A stretch of DNA of 64,000 nucleotides from Streptomyces sp. SID12488 (GCF_010548275.1 NZ_JAAGLT010000004.1:186001-250000); one strand, 5' to 3'. Positions 50,894 to 60,242 are shown, numbered from the stretch's first letter. Made by a program: numbers and translations. The notes: generated by a model not told the origin, from the letters alone.

Positions 50894-52657
50894 ATGCATC
50901 GGTACAGGTCCCACACCTGCGGCGAGCTCCGCGCCTCTGACGTCGGCAGTGACGTCCGGCTGAGCGGCTGGCTGCACAATCGGCGCGACCTGGGCGGCAT
51001 CCTCTTCATCGACCTGCGCGATCACTACGGCATCACGCAGCTCGTCGCCCGCCCCGGCACGCCCGCCTACGAGGCCCTCGACAAGGTCTCCAAGGAGTCG
51101 ACGGTCCGCGTCGACGGCAAGGTCGTCTCGCGCGGCGCGGAGAACATCAACCCCGAGCTGCCCACGGGCGAGGTCGAGGTCGAGGTCGGCGAGGTGGAGC
51201 TGCTCGGCGCCGCCCAGCCGCTGCCCTTCACGATCAACGCCGAGGACGGGGTCAACGAGGAGCGGCGCCTGGAGTACCGCTTCCTGGACCTGCGTCGCGA
51301 GCGCATGCACCGCAACATCATGCTGCGTACGGCCGTCATCTCGGCGATCCGGCACAAGATGACCGCGCTGGGCTTCAACGAGATGGCCACGCCGATCCTG
51401 ACGGCGACCTCCCCGGAGGGCGCCCGCGACTTCGTCGTGCCGTCGCGCCTCAACCCGGGCCGGTTCTACGCGCTGCCGCAGGCCCCGCAGCAGTTCAAGC
51501 AGCTGCTGATGATCTCCGGGTTCGACCGCTACTTCCAGATCGCGCCCTGTTTCCGTGACGAGGACGCGCGCGCGGACCGTTCGCCGGGCGAGTTCTACCA
51601 GCTCGACGTCGAGATGAGCTTCGTCGAGCAGGAGGACGTGTTCCAGCCGATCGAGCGGCTGATGACCGAGCTGTTCACCGAGTTCGGCAAGGGCCGCGAG
51701 GTCACCTCGCCCTTCCCGCGCATCCCGTTCCGCGAGGCGATGCTGAAGTACGGCTCCGACAAGCCGGACCTGCGCGCCAAGCTGGAGCTGGTCGACATCA
51801 CCGACGTCTTCGCGGGCTCGGAGTTCAAGGCCTTCGCCGGCAAGCACGTACGGGCCCTGCCGGTGCCGGACGTCGCCGGTCAGTCCCGGAAGTTCTTCGA
51901 CCAGCTCGGTGACTTCGCCGTCACGCTGGGCGCGAAGGGCCTGGCCTGGGTGCGGGTCACGGAGGACGGTTCGCTGTCCGGACCGATCGCGAAGTTCCTC
52001 ACCGAGGAGAACGTCGCCGAGCTGACCAAGCGGCTTTCGCTGGCCCCCGGTCACGCCGTGTTCTTCGGCGCGGGCGAGTTCGACGAGGTCTCGAAGATCA
52101 TGGGCGCGGTGCGGGTCGAGGCCGCCAAGCGTGCCGGGCACTTCGAGGAGAACGTGTTCCGGTTCTGCTGGATCGTCGACTTCCCGATGTTCGAGAAGGA
52201 CGAGGAGACGGGCAGGATCGACTTCTCGCACAACCCGTTCTCGATGCCCCAGGGCGGCATGGAGGCCCTGGAGACCCAGGACCCGCTGGACATCCTGGCC
52301 TGGCAGTACGACATCGTCTGCAACGGTACGGAGCTGTCCTCCGGCGCGATCCGCAACCACGAGCCCGACATCATGCTGAAGGCGTTCGGGATCGCGGGCT
52401 ATGACGAAGAGACGGTCGAGCGCGAGTTCGCCGGCATGCTCCGCGCGTTCCGCTTCGGCGCCCCTCCGCACGGCGGGATCGCGCCCGGCGTCGACCGTAT
52501 CGTCATGCTCCTCGCCGACGAGCCGAACATCCGCGAGACGATCGCGTTCCCGCTCAACGGCAACGCCCAGGACCTGATGATGGGCGCGCCGACGGAGCTG
52601 GAGGAGGCTCGGCTTCGGGAGCTCCACATTTCGGTGCGCAAGCCCCAGCCGAAGTAA
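50894..52657 (+). CDS. aspS: Aspartyl-tRNA synthetase
   Basis: A 587-residue class II AspRS of the bacterial type with the anticodon OB-fold at residues ~1-110 ([20 protein letters not shown]), motif 2 ([20 protein letters not shown]), the GAD insertion of bacterial enzymes and motif 3 ([14 protein letters not shown]) near the end. It charges tRNA-Asp. Start ATG 50894 has a weak ribosome site. It is preceded by a parS palindrome and followed by a perfect terminator hairpin. Nearby synthetase genes are the two MetRS genes. Confidence 0.97.
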   Translation: MHRYRSHTCGELRASDVGSDVRLSGWLHNRRDLGGILFIDLRDHYGITQLVARPGTPAYEALDKVSKESTVRVDGKVVSRGAENINPELPTGEVEVEVGEVELLGAAQPLPFTINAEDGVNEERRLEYRFLDLRRERMHRNIMLRTAVISAIRHKMTALGFNEMATPILTATSPEGARDFVVPSRLNPGRFYALPQAPQQFKQLLMISGFDRYFQIAPCFRDEDARADRSPGEFYQLDVEMSFVEQEDVFQPIERLMTELFTEFGKGREVTSPFPRIPFREAMLKYGSDKPDLRAKLELVDITDVFAGSEFKAFAGKHVRALPVPDVAGQSRKFFDQLGDFAVTLGAKGLAWVRVTEDGSLSGPIAKFLTEENVAELTKRLSLAPGHAVFFGAGEFDEVSKIMGAVRVEAAKRAGHFEENVFRFCWIVDFPMFEKDEETGRIDFSHNPFSMPQGGMEALETQDPLDILAWQYDIVCNGTELSSGAIRNHEPDIMLKAFGIAGYDEETVEREFAGMLRAFRFGAPPHGGIAPGVDRIVMLLADEPNIRETIAFPLNGNAQDLMMGAPTELEEARLRELHISVRKPQPK

Positions 52658-52725
52658 ATTATCGGAAGTACCGGAATTATCGGAAGTATCGGTAATTGAA
52701 AAAGGGGGCTTTGCGGCCTTCGGTG

Positions 52726-52759
52726 AATGGCTCGGAATCGGCGGCGATTCCGAGCCATT
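52726..52759. terminator. Terminator of aspS
   Basis: A perfect 15-bp stem AATGGCTCGGAATCG/CGATTCCGAGCCATT around GCGG, followed by TTTC. It is 68 bases after the stop, past the direct repeats TATCGGAAGTA. Confidence 0.93.
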
Positions 52760-52831
52760 TTCATGGCCATTCTTATGTCACCCTCAGGAATCACAGGGCT
52801 TTGACAGGTTGGATTCATAATCTCCCGGGTC

Positions 52832-53776
52832 ATGACTGAGACCCCCCGACAGACAGCAGCAGAGCGGGAATTGACGCGCCGTAGAGTCGTCGTCGCCGGT
52901 GGCGCGACGGCGGTGACGGCCACGGCGGTGGCCCTCGGTGCCGGACTCGCGTCGGCGCAGGGAGTACCGGCGGGCAAGGGCGTGCACGGCCCCGGGAACC
53001 TGCCCTCCGGCACCCCGTCGGGCACCCCCTCCGGCACACCCGAGGCCTGTTATGTGCTGACCACGGAGACGACCGAGGGCCCGTACTACATCGACGCGGA
53101 CAAGCTCCGCCAGGACGTCACCGAGGACGAGGAGGGCATCCCCCTCACCCTCCGGCTCAAGGTGATCGACGCCGAGACCTGCCGCCCGGTGCGGAACGCG
53201 GCCGTCGACATCTGGCACTGCTCGGCGCTCGGCCTCTACTCCGGCTACGAGGCCATGGGCAACGGCAGTGGCGGTGGCGGCGGCACCCCGCCGTCCGGCG
53301 AGCCGACGGGCGTACCCACTGGTCCGCCCCCGACGGGCGGTCCGGGCGGGCCCGGTGGCCACCAGGAGCCGACCGACGACGAGCGCTATCTGCGCGGCAC
53401 GTGGAAGACGGACCGGCACGGCTACGTCACCTTCCGGACCGTGTTCCCGGGCTGGTACCGGGGCCGCTGCGTGCACATCCACGTCAAGGTGCACGTGGAC
53501 GGCACCTGGACCGACGCCGGTTACGAGGGCGGGCACACCTGCCACACGGGCCAGCTGTTCTTCGACGAGGAGTCCGTGCTTCTCTCGGCGGAGGTGGACC
53601 CGTACTCGACGAACACGGCCCCCCGTACGACCCTCGACGAGGACGGGATCTACCCGGACAACGGGGCCGAGGGCGGGCTGCTGTGGCTGCGGTACAAGAA
53701 GCGGGACATCGGGCGCGGGGTTCACGCCGAGCTGACGATGGGCGTGGCACCGGACGAGACGAACGACAGCAATTGA
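52832..53776 (+). CDS. Tat-exported intradiol dioxygenase-like protein 1
   Basis: A 314-residue exported protein. The twin-arginine signal (LTRRRVVVAGGATAVTATAV) spans residues 14-42. The fold has CYVLTTETTEGPYYIDADKL, VDIWHCSALGLYSGYE (Tyr136), FRTVFPGWYRGRCVHIHVKV (Tyr209, His215, His217), matching the Tyr2His2 Fe(III) site of intradiol dioxygenases. A ~38-residue Gly/Pro/Thr insert (residues 142-176) lies between the two Tyr ligands. No Shine-Dalgarno is present; TTGACAGG is 31 bases upstream, which suggests a leaderless transcript. It is a close paralogue of the next gene. Confidence 0.87.
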   Translation: MTETPRQTAAERELTRRRVVVAGGATAVTATAVALGAGLASAQGVPAGKGVHGPGNLPSGTPSGTPSGTPEACYVLTTETTEGPYYIDADKLRQDVTEDEEGIPLTLRLKVIDAETCRPVRNAAVDIWHCSALGLYSGYEAMGNGSGGGGGTPPSGEPTGVPTGPPPTGGPGGPGGHQEPTDDERYLRGTWKTDRHGYVTFRTVFPGWYRGRCVHIHVKVHVDGTWTDAGYEGGHTCHTGQLFFDEESVLLSAEVDPYSTNTAPRTTLDEDGIYPDNGAEGGLLWLRYKKRDIGRGVHAELTMGVAPDETNDSN

Positions 53777-53777
53777 A

Positions 53778-53796
53778 TAAGGTTAGGCTTCCCTAA
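53778..53796. promoter_or_regulatory. Iron-box-like (DmdR1/DtxR) site
   Basis: TAAGGTTAGGCTTCCCTAA matches 16 of 19 positions of the palindromic iron-box consensus TTAGGTTAGGCTAACCTAA used by DtxR/IdeR/DmdR1 repressors. It lies immediately after the stop of dioxygenase 1, about 140 bases upstream of dioxygenase 2, so it could control the second gene or an antisense/read-through transcript. Confidence 0.65.
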
Positions 53797-53933
53797 TTCG
53801 TGAGTCTGGGGCGGGAAATGGACAACTGTTTTCCGCCCCTTTCGCGCGTTTTTTCTCGCGTCCGTAAAAAGGCAAAGGAAAGCACAGTCCTTTCCCATGG
53901 TCCTGACAGGCGTCTTACCTAGTTTTCACGACC

Positions 53934-54920
53934 ATGACAGAGATTCAAGGGCCGAAGCACAAAAAGGATCTGACGCGTCGGAAGGTCGTCGTCACCGGCG
54001 CCGGAGCGGTCGCCGCGGTGGGCGTCGCGGGCGGACTCGCGGCCGGCGCGTTCGCGGGTGAGACGGGCAAGGGCAGGAAGAATCCCACCCCCAAGGCCTC
54101 CGGCAGCAGCTCCGAGGTCTGCTACACGCTCACCTCGGAGACCACGGAGGGCCCGTACTACATCGACGCGGACAAGCTCCGCCAGGACATCACCGAGGAC
54201 AAGGAAGGCATCCCGCTGACCCTGAGCCTGCGGGTGATCGATTCCGAGTCGTGCAAGCCGATCGTGAACGCGGCCGTCGACATCTGGCACTGCGACGCCC
54301 TGGGTCTCTACTCCGGCTACGAGAGCCTCTCCACCGGCGGCGGTGGCGGCGCCCCGACGGACGCCCCCTCGGGCACCCCGACCGGTGAGCCGCCGACCGA
54401 CGCGCCCTCCGGTGCCCCCTCCGGCGGCACGGGCGGTGGCGGTGTGCACGAGGAGCCCACCGACGACAAGCGCTACCTGCGCGGCACCTGGAAGACCGAC
54501 CGGCAGGGCCGGGTCACCTTCAAGACGGTCTTCCCGGGCTGGTACCGGGGCCGCACCGTCCACATCCACACGAAGGTGCACGTGGACGGCACCTGGACGG
54601 ACGCCGGCTACGAGGGCGGCACCACCTGCCACACCGGCCAGTTCTTCCTCGACGAGGAGTCGGTGCTGCTCTCCGCCACGGTCGAGCCGTACTCGACGTC
54701 GACGACCGAGCGCACGACGCTCACCGAGGACACGATCTACGACCAGAGCGGCACCGCCGGTGGTCTGCTCAAGCTGAAGTACAACAAGAAGAACATCGCG
54801 AAGGGCGTCATCGGCTCCATCACGATGGGCGTCGACCCGGACGCGACCAACGACGGCACGGGCGACTCGACGCAGCCGAGCGCGTCAGCGTCAGCGTCGG
54901 TGTCGGAGACGGCGAGCTGA
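53934..54920 (+). CDS. Tat-exported intradiol dioxygenase-like protein 2
   Basis: A 328-residue paralogue of the preceding gene product. The twin-arginine signal is LTRRKVVVTGAGAVAAVGVA. The conserved parts include CYTLTSETTEGPYYIDADKL, VDIWHCDALGLYSGYE (Tyr126) and PGWYRGRTVHIHTKVHVDGT (Tyr204, His210, His212). The insert between the Tyr ligands is Gly/Pro/Asp-rich again but different in sequence (residues 135-172). The C-terminus ends in a Ser/Ala repeat. A CTGACAGG motif lies 31 bases before the ATG, at the same distance as in gene 1. An iron-box-like site is 138 bp upstream. Confidence 0.87.
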   Translation: MTEIQGPKHKKDLTRRKVVVTGAGAVAAVGVAGGLAAGAFAGETGKGRKNPTPKASGSSSEVCYTLTSETTEGPYYIDADKLRQDITEDKEGIPLTLSLRVIDSESCKPIVNAAVDIWHCDALGLYSGYESLSTGGGGGAPTDAPSGTPTGEPPTDAPSGAPSGGTGGGGVHEEPTDDKRYLRGTWKTDRQGRVTFKTVFPGWYRGRTVHIHTKVHVDGTWTDAGYEGGTTCHTGQFFLDEESVLLSATVEPYSTSTTERTTLTEDTIYDQSGTAGGLLKLKYNKKNIAKGVIGSITMGVDPDATNDGTGDSTQPSASASASVSETAS

Positions 54921-54944
54921 CGGACGTACGGCCCACGAAGGGCC

Positions 54945-54974
54945 GGCCCGGAACCCTCGCCCCGGTTCCGGGCC
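54945..54974. terminator. Terminator after dioxygenase 2
   Basis: GGCCCGGAACC and GGTTCCGGGCC form a perfect 11-bp stem around CTCGCCCC. Outer GAAGG/CCTTC can extend it. It lies 24 bases after the stop. Confidence 0.85.
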
Positions 54975-55156
54975 TTCGTCATGTTCGGGGAAGCTCCGTA
55001 CGCACACTGGCGGTTCGCAGGGAGCACACAGACTTCTCGTCGGAAGGGCACAGTGGCGGGGCGTTTGATGGGAACTGTCGCAGTGGGGTAACCGCACCTC
55101 ACGGCACGTTCCACTCACGCTCGTTGTTCGCCACCCGTTGTTCGCTGGAGGAAGTC

Positions 55157-55612
55157 ATGGGAATCGTCGTTCCGCTCACGCTGCTGCTGATCGTCGGAGC
55201 GGTGGCTTCCGTCGTCCTTCTGCGCAGGCAGGCGGGGACGCACATGGTCGCGTCCGGCTTGGCCGGGCTGGACGCCGAGGTCGAGGCCAACCGGTGGGTG
55301 GTGCGGCTCGGCGGGAGTCTGGCCGGTCTGCGGCCGGGGGCCGACGAAGCCGCCGCGCGGGCGCTGGCCGAGGCGACCGGACGGCATCACGCCGCCCGTG
55401 GCCAACTGGCCACCGCCCGCACGCCCGCCGAGTACGCGCTCGCGAGGCAGACCGCTGTGGAGGGTCTCCAGTACGTCAGTGCCGCCCGCAGCGCCCTCGG
55501 GCTCGCATCCGGTCCGCCGGGCGCCGACGCCGACTCGGGCGCCGACGACCCGAACGAAGGAACCGCCCGTCAGCTCCTGGGAGTTGGCGGGCGGTTCGGT
55601 GTCACCGCGTAA
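55157..55612 (+). CDS. Small membrane-anchored protein of unknown function
   Basis: A 151-residue protein. An N-terminal membrane helix (GIVVPLTLLLIVGAVASVVL) with a following RRQAG suggests an N-out or N-in anchor with a cytoplasmic bulk. The rest is helical, Ala/Glu/Arg-rich (DEAAARALAEATGRHHAARG). GGAGGAAG lies just before ATG 55157. I recognise no family. The 3' end overlaps a hairpin (55560-55597). Confidence 0.65.
   Translation: MGIVVPLTLLLIVGAVASVVLLRRQAGTHMVASGLAGLDAEVEANRWVVRLGGSLAGLRPGADEAAARALAEATGRHHAARGQLATARTPAEYALARQTAVEGLQYVSAARSALGLASGPPGADADSGADDPNEGTARQLLGVGGRFGVTA
55560..55597. terminator. Hairpin overlapping the 3' end of the unknown membrane gene
   Basis: GAACCGCCCGTCA pairs with TGGCGGGCGGTTC with one mismatch; the inner GCTCC/GGAGT extends the stem. 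It lies within the last codons of the gene and 43 bases from the end of the convergent MetRS gene, so it may terminate both. Confidence 0.6.
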
Positions 55613-55639
55613 GGCGCGGGCACGGGGGCGGAGGCAGGG

Positions 55640-57364
55640 TCACTCGGGTGCGCCGCCGAAGCGCTCCTTGTACGTCGCCAGGTCCTCGTCCGTCAGCTTC
55701 GCGAACAGCACCGGCGGGACCGTGAAGGCGGTGCCCGCGGGGACGGCGGACAGCGACTTCGCCTCGTCGGCCGTGACCCACGTCTTCGTGTCGTCCCGCA
55801 GCGCGAACGCCGCGCGCATGGTCGCCGACGTCGCCGGGATGAAGGGTTCCGAGACCACCGAGTAGAGGTGGATGAGGTTCATCGCCGTACGGAGGGTCAG
55901 GGCCGCGCCGTCCTGGTCGGTCTTGATCTCCAGCCAGGGAGCCTTCTCCTCCAGGTAGGAGTTGCCCGCCGACCACAGTGCGCGCAGGGCTGCCGCCGCC
56001 TTGCGGAACTGGAGCGCCTCCAGCTGGTTCTCGTACTCCGCGAGCAGCTCGGCGATCTGCTCGCCCAGCCTCGCCTCCGCCTCGCCGGCCGCCGAGCCCG
56101 CCGGGACCTCGTCGCCGAAGCGCTTCTTCGAGAAGGAGAGGACGCGGTTGACGAAGTTGCCGAGGGTGTCCGCCAGGTCCTTGTTCACCGTGGCCGTGAA
56201 GTGCTCCCAGGTGAAGGAGGAGTCGTCGGACTCGGGGGCGTTGGCGATCAGGAAGTAGCGCCAGTAGTCGGCCGGGAGGATGGCCAGCGCCTGGTCGGTG
56301 AAGACGCCCCGCTTCTGGGACGTGGAGAACTTGCCGCCGTAGTACGTCAGCCAGTTGAAGGCCTTGACGACGTCGACCTTCTTCCACGGTTCGCGGACGC
56401 CGAGTTCCGTGGCCGGGAACATCACCGTGTGGAACGGGACGTTGTCCTTCGCCATGAACTCCGTGTAGCGGACCGGGTTGTCGCCCGCGTCGGCCTCGTA
56501 CCACCAGGACTTCCAGTCCCTGGTCTCCGGCTGCTCGTCCGACCACTCCTTCGTTGCGCCGATGTACTCGATCGGGGCGTCGAACCAGACGTAGAAGACC
56601 TTGCCCTCCGCCGCCAGCTCCGGCCAGGTGTCCGCCGGGACGGGGACACCCCAGTCCAGGTCACGGGTGATCGCGCGGTCGTGCAGGCCCTCGGTGAGCC
56701 ACTTGCGGGCGATGGAGGAGGCGAGGTGGGGCCACTGGCCCTCGTGGGCGGTCACCCACTCCTCGACCTCGTGCTGGAGCTTCGACTGGAGGAGGAAGAG
56801 ATGCTTCGTCTCCCGGACCTCCAGGTCGGTGGAGCCGGAGATCGCGGACCGGGGGTTGATCAGGTCGGTCGGGTCGAGCACCCGGGTGCAGTTCTCGCAC
56901 TGGTCGCCACGCGCCTTGTCGTAGCCGCAGTGGGGACAGGTGCCCTCGACATACCGGTCCGGGAGGAAGCGGCCGTCGGTGGGGCTGTACACCTGGCGGA
57001 TCGCGCGCTCTTCGATGAAGCCGTTCTCGTTGAGTCGGCGGGCGAAGTGCTGGGTGATCTCCATGTTCTGTGGGGAGGAACTCCGCCCGAAGTGGTCGAA
57101 GGCCAGCGCGAACCCGTCGTACACCGCCTTCTGCGCGTCGTGCGCCTGCGCGCAGAACTCCGCCACGGGGATGCCCTGCTCCTTCGCGGCCAGCTCGGCC
57201 GGGGTGCCGTGCTCGTCCGTCGCGCAGATGTAGAGGACGTCGTGGCCGCGCTGGCGGAGGTAACGGGAGTAGACGTCCGCCGGGAGCATGGACCCCACCA
57301 TGTTGCCCAGGTGCTTGATCCCGTTGATGTACGGAAGGGCGCTGGTGATGAGGTGTCGAGCCAT
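55640..57364 (-). CDS. Methionyl-tRNA synthetase, second (accessory) form
   Basis: A 574-residue class I MetRS different from the canonical copy at 58518. It has HLGN (HIGH box, residues 18-21), [20 protein letters not shown], a four-Cys zinc module ([17 protein letters not shown]), [23 protein letters not shown] and the KMSKS-loop variant KFSTSQKRG. The four-Cys zinc module resembles the E. coli and archaeal/eukaryotic-like branch, and the signature loop lacks the first Lys-Met-Ser-Lys. The C-terminal helical anticodon domain is present and there is no extra EMAP domain. The N-terminus is ATG 57362-57364, with GGGAG ten bases before. It is divergent from vapB. Confidence 0.9.
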   Translation of the reverse strand: MARHLITSALPYINGIKHLGNMVGSMLPADVYSRYLRQRGHDVLYICATDEHGTPAELAAKEQGIPVAEFCAQAHDAQKAVYDGFALAFDHFGRSSSPQNMEITQHFARRLNENGFIEERAIRQVYSPTDGRFLPDRYVEGTCPHCGYDKARGDQCENCTRVLDPTDLINPRSAISGSTDLEVRETKHLFLLQSKLQHEVEEWVTAHEGQWPHLASSIARKWLTEGLHDRAITRDLDWGVPVPADTWPELAAEGKVFYVWFDAPIEYIGATKEWSDEQPETRDWKSWWYEADAGDNPVRYTEFMAKDNVPFHTVMFPATELGVREPWKKVDVVKAFNWLTYYGGKFSTSQKRGVFTDQALAILPADYWRYFLIANAPESDDSSFTWEHFTATVNKDLADTLGNFVNRVLSFSKKRFGDEVPAGSAAGEAEARLGEQIAELLAEYENQLEALQFRKAAAALRALWSAGNSYLEEKAPWLEIKTDQDGAALTLRTAMNLIHLYSVVSEPFIPATSATMRAAFALRDDTKTWVTADEAKSLSAVPAGTAFTVPPVLFAKLTDEDLATYKERFGGAPE

Positions 57365-57443
57365 CGGGGGGCTGCTCCCAGGTTGGTTTCCTGCTGCTTC
57401 GCGAACCTTGAAATCGTAGCTGCGAGTGGACCCTCGCGATGCC

Positions 57444-57452
57444 GTATATACT
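57444..57452 (+). promoter_or_regulatory. TATACT -10-like box with GTATATAC palindrome before vapB
   Basis: TATACT at 57447-57452 is a good -10 match and overlaps the 8-bp palindrome GTATATAC (57444-57451), 35 bases upstream of vapB. Antitoxin autoregulation through such overlap is common. Nothing else near is as AT-rich. Confidence 0.5.
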
Positions 57453-57486
57453 CAACATGTCACGCGTCTATAGCGGGAGGTCTGTC

Positions 57487-57696
57487 ATGTCGAAGCTGCT
57501 CATCGAGGTTGACGACGAGGCTCTGGCGGAAGCCCAGGTCCTGCTGGGCACCAAGACCAAGAAGGACACCGTCAACACCGCGCTGCTGGAAGTCGCCAAG
57601 CGGCGCAGCCGGGCCATAGCGCTGGCTGAGCTCCGGGAGATGGGAGCGCGAGGTGACTTCGACATCCTTCTGGACAAGAGGAACTACCGCCGGTGA
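57487..57696 (+). CDS. vapB: VapB-type antitoxin
   Basis: A 69-residue antitoxin. The ribbon-helix-helix part begins [19 protein letters not shown] and [17 protein letters not shown]; the C-terminus, [20 protein letters not shown], is the part expected to wrap around the toxin. GGGAGG precedes ATG 57487. The stop overlaps vapC by four bases (GTGA-type), the usual antitoxin-first arrangement. Four genes upstream and downstream on the other strand are housekeeping. Confidence 0.88.
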   Translation: MSKLLIEVDDEALAEAQVLLGTKTKKDTVNTALLEVAKRRSRAIALAELREMGARGDFDILLDKRNYRR

Positions 57697-58130
57697 GTGA
57701 CGTCTCGTATCTGATCGACACCTCGGCCGTTGTGCGCCTGCTCAGCAGCGATGAGTATGACGAGCGATGGCAGCAGGTGCTCGCCAACGGGTTGGTCGCG
57801 CTCTGTGACCTGACCGAACTGGAACTCCTTTACTCTGCCCGTTCCGGAAAGGACCGGGATGCCAAACAGGAGCGCCTACGACGGTTGTTCGCCTGGACCT
57901 TGATGCCCGACGGCATCTATCAGCGCGCTCGCGAGGTCCAGCAGCTGCTCACCGACAACGGCGAGCACCGTTCGGCCGGACCGGTCGACCTGCTCGTGGC
58001 CGCCACGGCCGAGTTGTCGGGCCTGACTCTCCTCCACCACGACCGGGACTTCGACACCGTCGCCCGCCGCACGGGTCAGTCGACCGTGTGGCTGGCCGAG
58101 CCCGAGTCCATCGAGCCGATCGAGTCCTGA
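57693..58130 (+). CDS. vapC: VapC-type PIN-domain toxin
   Basis: A 145-residue PIN nuclease. The acidic metal-binding residues are Asp9 (YLIDTSAVV), Glu42 ([10 protein letters not shown]), Asp99 (GPVDLLVAA) and Asp117 (HHDRDFD), so the catalytic set is complete. Known VapC toxins cut tRNA anticodon loops or rRNA. The start is the GTG at 57693, inside the vapB stop region. It lies between two MetRS genes, an unusual location because initiator tRNA-Met is a target of some VapCs. Confidence 0.9.
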   Translation: MSDVSYLIDTSAVVRLLSSDEYDERWQQVLANGLVALCDLTELELLYSARSGKDRDAKQERLRRLFAWTLMPDGIYQRAREVQQLLTDNGEHRSAGPVDLLVAATAELSGLTLLHHDRDFDTVARRTGQSTVWLAEPESIEPIES

Positions 58131-58160
58131 ACGTGGGCGTAACCCCGTGGCCCCGTGCTG

Positions 58161-58445
58161 TCAGGACTCCTCGTCCTCGTCCTCGCCGCCGGCCATGCGG
58201 AACGGCCCCGCTGTTCCGGGCGCGAAGTACAGCGTCAGTCCGTCTTCCATGACCACCTCGATGGGGTCATTCGCCTTCAGCAGCCTGTTCAGCTCGGTCT
58301 CGAGCGATTGCCGCATCGGGTGTGTGGCTTGCCTGCGGCCACACGTGAAGTCACCTGCCTCCCCGAAGGGTCGCCCAAGAGGGCGGGCTCCCCGAACGCC
58401 GTGCCACTCGCCCGTGGCCCAGATCTCCAGCTTGTTGTACTTCAT
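58161..58445 (-). CDS. Small acidic protein of unknown function
   Basis: A 94-residue protein. The N-terminus MKYNKLEIWATGEWHGVRGA is less typical than the C-terminal half, which has SLETELNRLLKANDPIEVVM and an acidic GGEDEDEES tail. No close family is known to me, though the second half looks folded. ATG 58443-58445 has no strong ribosome site. It is convergent with vapC, 30 bp away, and lies before the second MetRS gene on the same strand. Confidence 0.5.
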   Translation of the reverse strand: MKYNKLEIWATGEWHGVRGARPLGRPFGEAGDFTCGRRQATHPMRQSLETELNRLLKANDPIEVVMEDGLTLYFAPGTAGPFRMAGGEDEDEES

Positions 58446-58517
58446 GGACGCAGGGTCCCCCGGGTGGCATGCGCCCGCACCCGGGGGACCCTGCGCCTGA
58501 CGCGTACGTGCTGCGCA

Positions 58518-60146
58518 CTACGCGCTCGGCTTCTCCTCCAGGCGGGGGAAGAGCACCGCGCCCTTGGTGATCGTCGCGCCCGCCGGGAGCCGGCCCCAGG
58601 TGGCGGCGTCGGTGACCCGCTGGTCGGGGAGTGCGCCGAGGACGGCGTCCGCGCCGAGGGAGTCCCAGAGCTGCTGCGAGGTTTCCGGCATGACCGGGTT
58701 GAGCAGGACCGCCACCGCGCGGAGGGACTCCGCGGCTGTGTAGAGGATCGTCGCCAGGCGGGCCCTGCCCTCCGGAGAGTCGTCCTTCGCGACCTTCCAG
58801 GGCTCCTGCTCGGTGATGTAGCCGTTGACCTGTTTCACGAAGTCGAAGATCGCCAGGATGCCGCCCTGGAAGTCCACCTCGTCGCCGATCCGGCGGTCGG
58901 CCTCGGCCACCGCCTTGGCCATGCCGTCCTGGACGGCCTTCTCGGCCTCGCCCGCCGCCGTCGCCTCGGGCAGCGTGCCGCCGAAGTACTTGCCGACCAT
59001 CGCGGCCACGCGTGACGCGAGGTTGCCGTAGTCGTTCGCCAGCTCGCTCGTGTAGCGGGCGGAGAAGTCCTCCCAGGAGAACGAGCCGTCCTGGCCGAAC
59101 GCGATCGCGCGCAGGAAGTACCAGCGGTACGCGTCCACCCCGAAGTGGGAGGTCAGGTCCTGCGGCTTGATGCCCGTCAGGTTCGACTTCGACATCTTCT
59201 CGCCGCCGACCATCAGCCAGCCGTTGGCCGCGACCTTGCCGGGCAGCGGCAGACCCTGCGCCATCAGCATCGCGGGCCAGATGATCGCGTGGAAGCGGAG
59301 GATGTCCTTGCCGACCAGATGGACGTCGGCGGGGAAGGTGTTCCCGAACTTCTCCGGGTTCTCGTTGTAGCCGACCGCCGTCGCGTAGTTCAGCAGCGCG
59401 TCGACCCACACGTAGATCACGTGCTTGTCGTCCCACGGGACCGGGACGCCCCAGTCGAAGGTGGAACGGGAGATGGAGAGGTCCTGGAGGCCTTGGCGGA
59501 CGAAGTTCACGACCTCGTTGCGCGCCGACTCGGGCTTGATGAAGTCCGGGTTCGCCTCGTAGTGGGCGAGCAGCTTCTCGCCGTACTCGCTGAGCTTGAA
59601 GAAGTAGTTCTCCTCCTTGAGGATCTCCACCGGCTTCTTGTGGATGGCACACAGTTTCGTGGTCGGCGTGCCGTCCCCGGCCTCCGGACCGGCCTCGATG
59701 AGGTCGCCGGGGAGTTTGTACTCCTCGCAGCCCACGCAGTACGGGCCCTCGTAGCCGCCCTTGTAGATCTCGCCCTTGTCGTGGAGATCCTGGACGAACT
59801 CCTGGACGCGGTCCGTGTGACGCTTCTCCGTCGTACGGATGAAGTCGTTGTTCGCGATGTTCAGGTGTTCCCAGAGGGGCTTCCAGGCTTCGTCGACGAG
59901 CTTGTCCGCCCACTGCTGCGGGCTGACGCCGTTCGCCTCCGCGGTGCGCATGATCTTCTGACCGTGCTCGTCGGTGCCGGTGAGGAACCACACGCTCTCG
60001 CCGCGCTGACGGTGCCAGCGCGTGAGCACGTCGCCTGCGACGGTCGTGTAGGCGTGGCCCAGGTGAGGAGCGTCGTTGACGTAGTAAATGGGGGTGGAGA
60101 CGTAGTACGCCTTGCCGCCCCGCTTCTCGGATCCAGTGGCCACCAT
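58518..60146 (-). CDS. metG: Methionyl-tRNA synthetase, canonical form
   Basis: A 542-residue class I MetRS of the ordinary Streptomyces type. The HIGH box is HLGHAY (His28-His31), the KMSKS loop is EKMSKSNLTG, and the insert has CVGCEEYKLP and LCAIHKKPVEI. The methionine pocket shows YYVNDAPHLGHAYT and GKDILRFHAIIWPAM. A standard anticodon-binding helix bundle ends the protein, with no C-terminal dimer domain. It is the likely housekeeping enzyme. ATG 60144-60146 begins the reading frame; it shares strand and orientation with the accessory gene, separated by vapBC and the small protein. Confidence 0.95.
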   Translation of the reverse strand: MVATGSEKRGGKAYYVSTPIYYVNDAPHLGHAYTTVAGDVLTRWHRQRGESVWFLTGTDEHGQKIMRTAEANGVSPQQWADKLVDEAWKPLWEHLNIANNDFIRTTEKRHTDRVQEFVQDLHDKGEIYKGGYEGPYCVGCEEYKLPGDLIEAGPEAGDGTPTTKLCAIHKKPVEILKEENYFFKLSEYGEKLLAHYEANPDFIKPESARNEVVNFVRQGLQDLSISRSTFDWGVPVPWDDKHVIYVWVDALLNYATAVGYNENPEKFGNTFPADVHLVGKDILRFHAIIWPAMLMAQGLPLPGKVAANGWLMVGGEKMSKSNLTGIKPQDLTSHFGVDAYRWYFLRAIAFGQDGSFSWEDFSARYTSELANDYGNLASRVAAMVGKYFGGTLPEATAAGEAEKAVQDGMAKAVAEADRRIGDEVDFQGGILAIFDFVKQVNGYITEQEPWKVAKDDSPEGRARLATILYTAAESLRAVAVLLNPVMPETSQQLWDSLGADAVLGALPDQRVTDAATWGRLPAGATITKGAVLFPRLEEKPSA

Positions 60147-60209
60147 GGCGAAATCCTACTGGCCGAGGGGAGATTGGCTCACGCCGATTTCTGCTGAGGA
60201 GATTACGGG

Positions 60210-60242
60210 GACAGGGCCCGGGGTTTGGCCCCGGGCCCTGTC
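60210..60242. terminator. Terminator between the VWA gene and metG
   Basis: GACAGGGCCCGGGG and its inverse form a perfect 14-bp stem around a five-base loop (TTTGG). It is 47 bases after the VWA gene stop on the minus strand and thus ends that transcript upstream of metG. Confidence 0.9.

Noticed and set aside
55640..57364. Accessory MetRS as a pseudogene
   Set aside because: The frame is complete and includes signature, zinc and anticodon regions.
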